Shown in pieces: positions 1 through 6,732 of a DNA stretch of 64,000 bases. The stretch is from positions 1,736,001-1,800,000 of the forward strand of contig NZ_JAJEJR010000001.1 in the NCBI RefSeq assembly GCF_021390595.1, in the 5' to 3' direction. Each line of letters starts with the position of its first letter. Positions within the stretch are counted from its first letter, which is position 1. Position numbers and translations under genes: made by a program. Below the pieces are notes generated by a model. It was not told the origin of the DNA and searched no databases. It was given only the letters and a program-made list of their open reading frames with translations. The stretch comes from Paraburkholderia sp. HP33-1 (lineage in GTDB: Bacteria; Pseudomonadota; Gammaproteobacteria; Burkholderiales; Burkholderiaceae).

Positions 1-1094
1 TTCACCCTGCGCAGGTACTTCGAACCTGGCAATCCGCCGTCGCGCGCGAACGCATACACCATGCGCGACGTCGACATGATCGCAGCGAGCCCGCAGACGT
101 AGTTGATGAAGAACATCGACAGCTCCAGACAGACCCGGAGGGCGGGCGGGATCGGCGCGAGGATCGCGCTGAAGAAGCCCGTTCCCTGTTTCATCGCGGC
201 AGTCAGATCAGGCATCACGAGAACGAAGGCGCACACCATGACGTAACCGAACACGGCTGACCAGAACACCGACCCGATGATTCCGCGCGGCACGTTGCGG
301 GCTGCGTCGTGCGTCTCCTCCGAGGTGTGGGCGGAGGCATCGAATCCGGTGATCGTGTAAGTCACGAGCAGCAGTCCCGAAAGAAACGCTAAGGGAGTCG
401 CCTGCTTTGGCCAGGCGCTGCCGTCGGCACCCGTAAAGTTGGTGAAGCTGAACAGGCGGTGAAGATCAAACGGGACAGGCGAGTAATACAGAAGCGCGGC
501 GACCAGGACGATCGTGACGATGAAGATCAGATAGCCGGAAAGGTCGGTGATTTTGCTGGCTATCCGGATTCCGCGCGCGTTCAGGAACGCTTGCGAAACA
601 GTAATCAGCGTCAGAAACGCGGTTTGGTGCCACCAGTTGAGGCTGTCGGGGTCGACGCCGAACATCGGCGCAATCAGTGTCTTGAAGAACGGATCGTAGG
701 TGCCGAAATTGATCGCGGCGATGACGAAAATGAGTCCGATCAGATTGATCCAGGCGGTCAGCCAGCCCCACCACTTCCCGCCGAGAATCGCGCCCCAGTG
801 GTAAAGGCCGCCCGCGGTCGGATACGCGGAAGCGATCTGCGACATGGAGACGGCGACGATCAGTGCAAATATTGACCCCAGTGGCCAGCCCAATCCGATG
901 GAAGCGCCGCCCGCCGCTGAAAATCCCATCTGGAACGCCGTAATGCCGCCCGACAGAATGCAGATCACGGAAAAGGAAACGGCGAAATTCGAGAATCCGT
1001 TCATGCGCCGCGATAGTTCCTGGGCGTACCCCATCTTGTGGAGCAGGCCAACGTCGCTGTCGGCCGCTGTTTTCAACTGGTGTTTAGTATCCAT
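1..1094 (-). CDS. APC-family amino-acid permease (3' end outside window)
   Basis: Inner-membrane secondary transporter of the amino acid-polyamine-organocation family. The reading frame runs uninterrupted from an ATG at 1094 to the window edge (about 364 residues visible; the C-terminal part is missing). After a short polar N-terminus (MDTKHQLKTAADSD) come the APC signature helix with SFSVICILSGGITAF, the loop SAYPTAGGLYHWGA typical of GABA/choline/amino-acid permeases of this family, and then at least seven more hydrophobic segments. The last visible motif is STSRMVYAFARDGGLP, which normally follows TM8. The substrate cannot be told from sequence. No neighbouring catabolic gene is visible in the window. 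Confidence 0.9.
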   Translation of the reverse strand, partial: MDTKHQLKTAADSDVGLLHKMGYAQELSRRMNGFSNFAVSFSVICILSGGITAFQMGFSAAGGASIGLGWPLGSIFALIVAVSMSQIASAYPTAGGLYHWGAILGGKWWGWLTAWINLIGLIFVIAAINFGTYDPFFKTLIAPMFGVDPDSLNWWHQTAFLTLITVSQAFLNARGIRIASKITDLSGYLIFIVTIVLVAALLYYSPVPFDLHRLFSFTNFTGADGSAWPKQATPLAFLSGLLLVTYTITGFDASAHTSEETHDAARNVPRGIIGSVFWSAVFGYVMVCAFVLVMPDLTAAMKQGTGFFSAILAPIPPALRVCLELSMFFINYVCGLAAIMSTSRMVYAFARDGGLPGSKYLRRV

Positions 1095-1598
1095 ATGCGC
1101 TCCATCCCTGATGTCACAGTCTCCAGGCCGGGGCTTACCGCGATGCTGCGTCGCGCGCGTGGCTCAACCTGGCCCATCGGACTCGGACAACTGCCTCCGC
1201 GGGAAGCCGCCGTCTCGCTCCGACATACGGAAGGTAGAAAGCCAAAATCGGGAGCACTATCAGATTTCGGCAAACGGCCGCAAATTGAAGGCGTACGGGA
1301 CCGACTGTCGGCGTACGATCGGCCGTTTGGCGCAACGAGGAGGCCGCGCTTTCCTCTCCGACAGCGGCGACGCCGTGCGCTTCTCTGTGCAGCAAGGTTC
1401 GTAGACTGACGCGAATTCACGCAACTCGCCAAAAATCCGTCGACCGATTTCTCAACGATCACCACACCTGCCAGCTTTTCGTCTCGTGCTCGGCAAGTTG
1501 ACGACACCCCCGGCGTGTCTGGTCGTCTGTTGGATGCTGGAATAACCGGGCCCAACCGACAGTCTTGCAAGCAGGAAGACACGAAAGAGGTGATCGAA
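1095..1598. other. Intergenic region with inverted repeats
   Basis: About 500 bases upstream of the permease without a convincing gene. It contains AAACGGCCG (1272-1280) and its perfect inverse CGGCCGTTT (1320-1328). Between them are two direct copies of GGCGTACG and a small palindrome CCGAC-T-GTCGG (1301-1311). Confidence 0.6.
1272..1328. repeat. Inverted repeat AAACGGCCG / CGGCCGTTT
   Basis: Perfect 9-bp arms separated by 39 bp that themselves contain two GGCGTACG copies and a CCGAC-T-GTCGG dyad. It lies about 180-230 bp upstream of the permease start. It could be a regulator-binding region or a structured leader. No T-run follows, so an intrinsic terminator is unlikely. Confidence 0.5.
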
Positions 1599-1838
1599 AT
1601 GGACATCATCGACATGGCCCGTGCGTCGGGAATGACAGTTATCCTCGATGGAAAAATCGGCCGGGAGGAATACCAGAGCGTTTGTGGTTCGCTATCGGCG
1701 TTGCAGCGATTTGCTGAGGCAGTACGTCACTCCAACGCAAGCTCGAAAGGCAATCCGATCTTCGCGGCGCAGGTCGCCCAACTACAGCGGCATCTTGCGC
1801 CACAGCGCACAGCCGTGAAGGTCAGCACTGCCCATTGA
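1599..1838 (+). CDS. Small hypothetical protein (79 aa)
   Basis: The start was chosen at the ATG at 1599 because AGAGG lies 8-12 bases upstream; an in-frame start at 1515 has no ribosome site. The 79-residue product begins MDIIDMARASGMTVILDGKI and has a basic, glutamine-rich C-terminal half. There is no signal peptide, membrane segment or cysteine. I do not recognise a domain. The predicted fold is mostly helical, with a short extended segment at residues 12-18. It stands alone between two long intergenic stretches. Confidence 0.6.
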   Translation: MDIIDMARASGMTVILDGKIGREEYQSVCGSLSALQRFAEAVRHSNASSKGNPIFAAQVAQLQRHLAPQRTAVKVSTAH

Positions 1839-2291
1839 ACACGCGCTTCGTTCCGGCTGATCGCTCATGGCGATTGACGACACGCATGCGTCCCCTCCTC
1901 GCACCACCACTCGCATCACGGTCACCTGATGCTCGCGAGCCGACGGTGAACTGACTTTGCGTTCGAGGAATCGTGTTTTATTGAAGGCGGGAATAACCAG
2001 CGACCAGACCGCGTCTACATTGCATATCGCGCTTCATACTCAGGAGTCCGCATAGAAGGAGTTTTCTGCGGTCGCCTGATGCTCGCAACCCAGATTACCC
2101 GCCTGAAGCAACAACAGCTCGCCCCGACCAACTTCGACCAGCAAGGGTGTGGGAGTCGATATTCCGGGCGCTAAACCTAACTACATGTGCACGTCGATTA
2201 GACATGCTCATGCCCTTGCGAAGCCGCGCCTAAAAGTTCAAAGAATTGCAGGCCCGTCCTTCGTTCTAACCTGAAGACAGGAGAAGTGCAA
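1839..2291. other. Intergenic region with a direct repeat
   Basis: No gene is supported here. A near-identical 19-mer occurs twice: GGTCACCTGATGCTCGCGA at 1920-1938 and GGTCGCCTGATGCTCGCAA at 2070-2088 (two differences, 150 bp apart). Confidence 0.55.
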
Positions 2292-2555
2292 ATGAGCCAG
2301 TTCTATCTACACGACAGCCCGGTTCTTGGTGCGTACAGCTCCGGCGCGACCTGCGACCACGAGGCGGCGAACGGCATCTCAGGTTTGCGCGACCAACCGG
2401 TTGACACGAGGGCTTCGTCGCGCCTTCGCCACGCAGTCTGGATCTCCGTCGCGCTCGCGGGACTGATAGCTGCGGGATGCACGTCTCTCCCTCAGGCCGG
2501 CAGCAATGAGTGTGTAGGTCCAGTCGGCTACTGCCAGCCGTACTTCGGCTCCTGA
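2292..2555 (+). CDS. Small lipoprotein-like membrane protein
   Basis: The 87-residue product starts at ATG 2292; AGGAG at 2278-2282 fixes this start over a GTG six bases earlier. A polar N-terminal stretch of about 48 residues precedes a hydrophobic segment (WISVALAGLIAAGC). It ends in a lipobox-like LIAAGC, followed by a short tail with two further cysteines (NECVGPVGYC). The lipobox sits about residue 60, unusually far from the N-terminus, so the true start could be internal or the protein could be an inner-membrane protein rather than a processed lipoprotein. A strong hairpin follows the stop codon. Confidence 0.6.
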   Translation: MSQFYLHDSPVLGAYSSGATCDHEAANGISGLRDQPVDTRASSRLRHAVWISVALAGLIAAGCTSLPQAGSNECVGPVGYCQPYFGS

Positions 2556-2561
2556 GTAGCA

Positions 2562-2584
2562 GGTCTCTCCATTCTGGAGAGACC
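2562..2584 (+). terminator. Hairpin terminator after the small lipoprotein gene
   Basis: Perfect 9-bp stem GGTCTCTCC / GGAGAGACC with a 5-base loop, 6 bp after the stop codon at 2555. The tail GTCTTCCATCTTT is only moderately T-rich. It lies between convergent genes and may serve both. Confidence 0.6.
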
Positions 2585-2613
2585 GTCTTCCATCTTTGCG
2601 CTATCTGTCCCAT

Positions 2614-2931
2614 TCATGGGGTAGGCTTCGTCTGCGCTATCGGGGTTCCGCTCTTCAACGCATCCTGTTCCCTTTGATGTTTGGCCGCCAGCCTCTCTTC
2701 CGCCGCCCGAATGTCATCTGGGTAGTAGAGGTCATTGGGAACAGGGCGATATCCGGCCGCCTCTAACTCCTCGAGTTCATGCCGTACTTCTGCGCGGGTG
2801 ATCTGATGCGTGCTGGGCTCCACCGACGTTTGCGCGTACACACAGCCTGATGTCGCCAACAGCACCGCACTCACGATGAGCGAACCACGCGCAGATCGAC
2901 CAACAAGCCGATCAAGCGAATTCGATTTCAT
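2614..2931 (-). CDS. DUF4148 domain protein
   Basis: The 105-residue product begins with a basic N-terminus and a hydrophobic segment (SLIVSAVLLATSGCVYAQ), which reads as a signal peptide ending near AYAQ/VYAQ and also holds a possible lipobox (ATSGC). The mature part has the DUF4148 hallmark ITRAEVRHELEELEAAGY and then LYYPDDIRAAEERLAAK. This family of small periplasmic proteins is abundant in Burkholderiaceae and has no known activity. The start is supported by AGGAG 8 bases upstream of the ATG at 2931. Confidence 0.85.
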   Translation of the reverse strand: MKSNSLDRLVGRSARGSLIVSAVLLATSGCVYAQTSVEPSTHQITRAEVRHELEELEAAGYRPVPNDLYYPDDIRAAEERLAAKHQREQDALKSGTPIAQTKPTP

Positions 2932-3502
2932 GACGCTACTCCTTGGTTCCTGAGCGCGTTATGTCCACGGTCCAACTGTGACTATGGCACACGGCGCCCT
3001 GCAGCGATAAACCACTGAACAAGCGTCCTTATTCCCAACTCTCATTCGCAGGACAAAAAGGCATCTTTGCCATCGGCGACAAACGGACACAGTGAAACCT
3101 AAAACATTCATGTCCGCTTCATCATGCCCCGCAGAGCGTCTCCAATGACGCCGTGATGCGCCCTTCGAGTATTGCTCCATCCAGCCTGAAGATGTGGCCA
3201 GTTGGCCTGGCCCATGGCCTCACGGCCCTGTTACTCACCTCGCAATCGATTTCATTTTCAGGCGTTCTGCCACATAGATTCCCTTTTTCACGGAAATGGG
3301 AATATCCAGCCACGAAACAGAGTCTACTCATTACATATCGCAACCGCTCACGGGTACCGGGTGCTGCGCGCATGAAGATGCAAGCAGCGAATCGACGTTG
3401 GAAGAGTGGAAGCCGGCGCGGCCGACTTCTTGTATGGAGCGTCTTTATGAAGAAGAAGGCCGCTGGCATGTTGCGCGCTTTCAGCACCTTAAGGAGTTTG
3501 AT
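2932..3502. other. Intergenic region, no supported gene
   Basis: About 570 bases. Short open frames exist on both strands, but none has a ribosome site, a coherent codon pattern or a recognisable domain. The promoter of the DUF4148 gene must lie at its left end. Confidence 0.45.
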
Positions 3503-3792
3503 ATGAAGAGCGTCTCAGAGAGAACGAGCGTGCCGCGGGCTCTGTCGCGGCGCAAGGTCTCAGCCCATCTGACGATATCAACGCGCCGGAGAACAGCACC
3601 CGGTTGATGCCGCAGGCTGCACGCGGGAGTGAGTATCCTACTCACGGTGATCGGCAGGCGGGAGAGCTAAATCTGAATCCGACGGATCCGCGGGCGCAAC
3701 TCGCCAATGGTTTGCCAAACAATGCGCAGTCTGGTGGATACGGATCGGCACTAGCCGGCGTGAGGACCTATGTCGTGCCGTCGAAGAATTGA
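3503..3792 (+). pseudogene. Probable frameshifted small gene
   Basis: A good ribosome site (AAGGAG at 3491-3496) precedes ATG 3503, but that frame gives an arginine/serine-rich product ending after 34 codons. The neighbouring frame, open from 3502 to a stop at 3790-3792, instead encodes a coherent polar protein: charged ERLRENERAAGSVAAQG, then ENSTRLMPQAARGSEYPTHG and a low-complexity tail ending YVVPSKN. It has no start codon near the ribosome site. The simplest reading is a one- or two-base indel just after the start. The alternative is a shorter intact gene starting at ATG 3607 (61 aa). No function recognised. Confidence 0.4.
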
Positions 3793-3923
3793 GTGTCAAG
3801 ACGAGTCGGCCTGGTGCAGGATGTACTTCAACTGGGACGAAGGCGGGCTCGATAGGAGTTCAGTCGCTGCGACCATCAATGCCGCCAGCGCGGATACCAA
3901 CGTGCCGCTGCTCGACAGGCTCG

Positions 3924-4148
3924 TCAGAGGTGCAGATATGTTCGACGTGGCGCACGACCCGCTTCTACAGTAAATGCGGCGGAGGCCAGCGCAGCCTGTA
4001 ACTCGATCTGCGCCGTGCTGTCGATCAACTGCCGCATGAACACCAGCGGGTCGCGATGTGGATCGCCGGCCGTCGCGCTCATGTCTGCGCAATAGTGCGT
4101 GACCGCAGCCCCGAAGACCTTCAGTGTCGCGACCGCGTCCAGCGGCAC
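3924..4148 (-). CDS. Small hypothetical protein, possibly coupled to the preceding gene
   Basis: A 74-residue reading frame starting at a GTG at 4148, inside the 3' end of the membrane-protein gene 4121-4279 (28-bp overlap, different frame). The product (starts MPLDAVATLKVFGAAVTHYC) is helical and rich in alanine and leucine, with no membrane segment. There is no ribosome site of its own, so expression would depend on translational coupling. Alternatively the two frames are one gene split by an indel. No domain recognised. Confidence 0.35.
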   Translation of the reverse strand: MPLDAVATLKVFGAAVTHYCADMSATAGDPHRDPLVFMRQLIDSTAQIELQAALASAAFTVEAGRAPRRTYLHL

Positions 4149-4279
4149 CAGTCGTGGTGATCGAGATGGCGCAGCAGATCAGCGCGACGCCGCTCGCGGC
4201 GGTAGTGTGCAATCACGCCGCACGCGGCCATCATCAGCACGATCAGGCCCACAGCCGTACCCAGCCACGATGTGTCCAC
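4121..4279 (-). CDS. Small single-pass membrane protein
   Basis: A 52-residue product from a GTG start at 4279, preceded by GAGGAGG five bases upstream. One hydrophobic segment (WLGTAVGLIVLMMAACGVIA) is followed by a very basic, histidine-containing tail (HYRRERRRADLLRHLDHHD). The layout is an N-out or periplasm-anchored small membrane protein with a cytoplasmic basic tail. It sits downstream of a phasin-like gene and a 65-aa gene on the same strand, perhaps one operon. No family recognised. Confidence 0.5.
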   Translation of the reverse strand: MDTSWLGTAVGLIVLMMAACGVIAHYRRERRRADLLRHLDHHDWCRWTRSRH

Positions 4280-4374
4280 GTCAGCCTCCTCAGGTACACC
4301 CGAATTGCCACCCGCCCGCGAAGGCGGCACGTCCAACGAGTATGGGTGGTCTCAACGGGTTGTCTGTGCGCCGG

Positions 4375-4572
4375 TCAACGTACCCGTGCAAACGCACGCA
4401 GCACGGCGTCGCCACGCGGCGTCACGCGAGGCAACCGGCAGCCCGGCCCGGCTGGCTCGTTCGCAATCAACTGCAGTTCTCGGAGCGCGCCAAGCTCTGC
4501 CCGGTCCGAATCAATCCGTTCAGGCGCATCCTTCACCAGCAACAACGTGGCCACTTCGTGCGGGCTCAACAT
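4375..4572 (-). CDS. Small conserved-looking hypothetical protein (65 aa)
   Basis: ATG at 4572 is preceded by GGGAGG at a 7-base spacing. The product starts MLSPHEVATLLLVKDAPERI and ends PRGDAVLRAFARVR. It has the look of a small winged-helix or helical adaptor: an acidic helix (ERIDSDRAELGALREL), a linker and a short arginine-rich end. Similar short proteins are common in Burkholderia genomes and lack an assigned function. It lies downstream of the phasin-like gene on the same strand, with a 110-bp gap. Confidence 0.6.
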   Translation of the reverse strand: MLSPHEVATLLLVKDAPERIDSDRAELGALRELQLIANEPAGPGCRLPRVTPRGDAVLRAFARVR

Positions 4573-4682
4573 GTCGTTTGCCTCCCGGCGAGAACGAAGA
4601 ACGGGTAACCGGTTCCGGCCACGGCCGCATTGACAGGGCGCGAAAACCGAACCCGGCAGGTTTTGTCGAAGGCTCTCGCCCA

Positions 4683-5222
4683 TCAGGTTGACGAGCGAGG
4701 CGTGGGGGGCGTACTTCCGCGTTTCGCCGTGTCGGCGGCCGCCTTTGCGGCGTGCGCGATGACGGCACGGGCCATGTCCCGTGCGTGAGGCTCGGCGACA
4801 GCCTCGCCATCCGCCTGCACCTGCGGCCGCACGGCCTCGCGCAGCATCGCGTCGACGCCCGTTGCACAGGCAGACATGCCGGCGGGCATGTCGCCCGCCC
4901 GGGGCTCATGCCCGTCGTCGAGATTGCGCGCGGCGCGGCGCGGACCTATTGCTTCTGACGCGATGTCCATCCAGCCGCGCGTGTATCCGGCGAAATGCAG
5001 CGCGAGCCACGGCATCATCTCGGCCTGCCGTCTGACGAATTGTTCCGGCGTCTGGGCGTGCAATACGCTCTCCCCGTGCAGCGCGGCACCTGTGAACGCG
5101 GACGTGCACGTATCCACGTTCAGTTGCGTCAGCGCGCAAAGGCCGGCGAGGAATTGGTCGGACAGTTGCGACACGATGATCGGAACGGATAGGGTGAATG
5201 GCATCTGTTTAGGGGTGCTCAC
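4683..5222 (-). CDS. Phasin-like protein
   Basis: Phasins coat polyhydroxyalkanoate granules. The 179-residue product starts at GTG 5222, chosen because GGAGAG lies 7 bases upstream; a longer in-frame start at 5312 has no ribosome site. The N-terminal 90 residues carry the phasin-type pattern of an amphipathic helix (SQLSDQFLAGLCALTQLN), then LHGESVLHAQTPEQFVRRQ and a tryptophan-rich helix near YTRGWMDIAS. The C-terminal half is alanine/arginine-rich and low in complexity. Assignment to the phasin family rests on this pattern and length. No PHA synthase gene is in the window. Confidence 0.6.
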   Translation of the reverse strand: MSTPKQMPFTLSVPIIVSQLSDQFLAGLCALTQLNVDTCTSAFTGAALHGESVLHAQTPEQFVRRQAEMMPWLALHFAGYTRGWMDIASEAIGPRRAARNLDDGHEPRAGDMPAGMSACATGVDAMLREAVRPQVQADGEAVAEPHARDMARAVIAHAAKAAADTAKRGSTPPTPRSST

Positions 5223-5598
5223 GGAATATCTCTCCGGTTCTCGCTGACAAGGCGAGCGCTGCCACAGGGATTCGTGAAGGGCGTTCCCATACCGGGCCCG
5301 TTGGCCTGGCAAACGGTCTGACGCCGTCCTAGAGCACCCATTCTAACTTTGTTAAGCCCCACTATTACTTCGGCGAGCCAGGGAGTTTCCCCAATATATG
5401 GGAAACGGGCCCCTGCTGTAATTGAGCGTCATGCGCGAGCAGGCTCAAGCGATGTGTGAAGGTTCCACCCAAGCGTCCCGCCGGACGACTGATCCGACGA
5501 CACGCGAGAATCGGGTTGTAATATCCTGCTCACAAGATCCTCCGCGAGCGGATTTGGGCGACACCAAACGACCTCGACGGAGCCCATGGGGGGACAGC
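5223..5598. other. Divergent intergenic region between phasin-like and binding-protein genes
   Basis: Both promoters must lie here. The clearest signal is the perfect inverted repeat GTTTCCC-N8-GGGAAAC at 5385-5406. An open frame extends upstream of 5599 but has no ribosome site and a non-protein-like composition. Confidence 0.5.
5385..5406. promoter_or_regulatory. Inverted repeat GTTTCCC-N8-GGGAAAC
   Basis: Perfect 7-bp arms around the AT-rich spacer CAATATAT. It sits about 190 bp upstream of the binding-protein gene and about 165 bp upstream of the phasin-like gene. The symmetry and spacing suit a dimeric regulator such as the LuxR-type regulator at 9581-10213, but that link is inference. 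Confidence 0.45.
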
Positions 5599-6732
5599 AT
5601 GAGGGGCTTCCTTCTGGCATCGGCTTGCGCGTGTGTGCTGTCGGCCGCCGCGGCGCAGGATTTATTGCCTGCCCGTGGGCCCGGAGCCCCGGCCGCCACG
5701 ACGGACTTCCTGGCCCTTGCGAGGCGAGTGGTCGACGCCGCTTCGCGACCCGCTGCCCCCTGGAACGGGCCGCGCGACGGGCCACGCGCGCAATCCGGAA
5801 AACAAATCGCGGTGGTCGCCGAGGATTTGCGCAACGGCGGCATCCTCGGAGTGGTCGATGGTGTGCTGGAGGCGGCCAAGGTGATCGGTTGGCGCGTGAA
5901 GATCTTCGATTCCGCAGGGGCGGCTGACCTGCGTCTGAAGATGCTCGCGAATGCGCTGGCAAGCCAGCCCGACGGTCTGATCCTCGTAGGCGGCGACGCA
6001 CGCGCCCTGCTCCCTGCCCTGCGGCCGTTTGCCGAGAGCAACATCCCGATCGTAGGCTGGCATGTCGCGGCCCGGGCCGGACCAGTGCCAGGCACGCCCG
6101 TCGCGATGAACGTGTCGACGGATCCGCTCGAGGTCGCGCGCGTGACCGCGCTCGCGGCCATCGTGCAGTCCGCCGGGCATGCTGGCGTCGTCATCTTCAC
6201 GGATAGCAGTTTCCGGATTGCACAGGACAAGGCGAATGCAATGGCTGCCGTCGTTCGCGCGTGCAGCGGCTGTACCCTGCTTGAAGTGCGCGACGTGGCG
6301 ATCTCGCGCAGCCACGAACTGGTGCCGGGGACGACACGCGCCCTGCTCGCGCGTTACGGCTCGCGCTGGAACTGTGCGCTCGCGATCAATGACATCTACT
6401 TTGACTACGCCGCCCCGGTGTTGACCCAGGCGGGAATGCCGAACGCTGCCATGATCATGCTGTCGGCCGGCGACGGCAGCGAGTCCGCGTTCCTGCGCAT
6501 CCGCACGGGCACGTTCCAGACGGGCACCGTGGCGGAACCCCTGAATCTGCACGGCTGGCAACTGGTCGACGAAATGAACAGGCTTTTCGCAGGAGAAGGC
6601 GTCACGGGTTACGTGAGCCCGGTGCATCTCGTGACGGCGGACAACATCGCCGCGGACGGGGGCGATCGTCTGCTGTATGACCCCGACAACGGCTATCGCG
6701 ACATTTATCGCAGGATCTGGCAACGACCGTGA
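5599..6732 (+). CDS. Periplasmic sugar-binding-type protein, likely sensor partner
   Basis: The 377-residue product has an N-terminal signal peptide (MRGFLLASACACVLSAAAAQD), which decided the start at 5599 over an upstream in-frame start. The mature part is a type I periplasmic-binding fold (Peripla_BP_4): KQIAVVAEDLRNGGILGVVD opens lobe 1, QPDGLILVGGDARALLP is the typical ligand-loop strand, and HAGVVIFTDSSFRIAQDKA opens lobe 2. No ABC permease or ATPase follows. Instead the gene ends in a 4-bp overlap (GTGA) with the hybrid kinase gene, so it probably delivers a periplasmic ligand to that kinase, as TorT or LuxP do. The ligand is unknown. Confidence 0.85.
   Translation: MRGFLLASACACVLSAAAAQDLLPARGPGAPAATTDFLALARRVVDAASRPAAPWNGPRDGPRAQSGKQIAVVAEDLRNGGILGVVDGVLEAAKVIGWRVKIFDSAGAADLRLKMLANALASQPDGLILVGGDARALLPALRPFAESNIPIVGWHVAARAGPVPGTPVAMNVSTDPLEVARVTALAAIVQSAGHAGVVIFTDSSFRIAQDKANAMAAVVRACSGCTLLEVRDVAISRSHELVPGTTRALLARYGSRWNCALAINDIYFDYAAPVLTQAGMPNAAMIMLSAGDGSESAFLRIRTGTFQTGTVAEPLNLHGWQLVDEMNRLFAGEGVTGYVSPVHLVTADNIAADGGDRLLYDPDNGYRDIYRRIWQRP

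Noticed and set aside
3122..3607. Open frames of about 100-120 codons on both strands
   Set aside because: None has a ribosome site or coherent composition except the short ATG 3503 start, which is treated as a frameshifted remnant.
5422..5598. Upstream extension of the binding-protein gene
   Set aside because: No ribosome site at the upstream start; the signal peptide begins exactly at ATG 5599.
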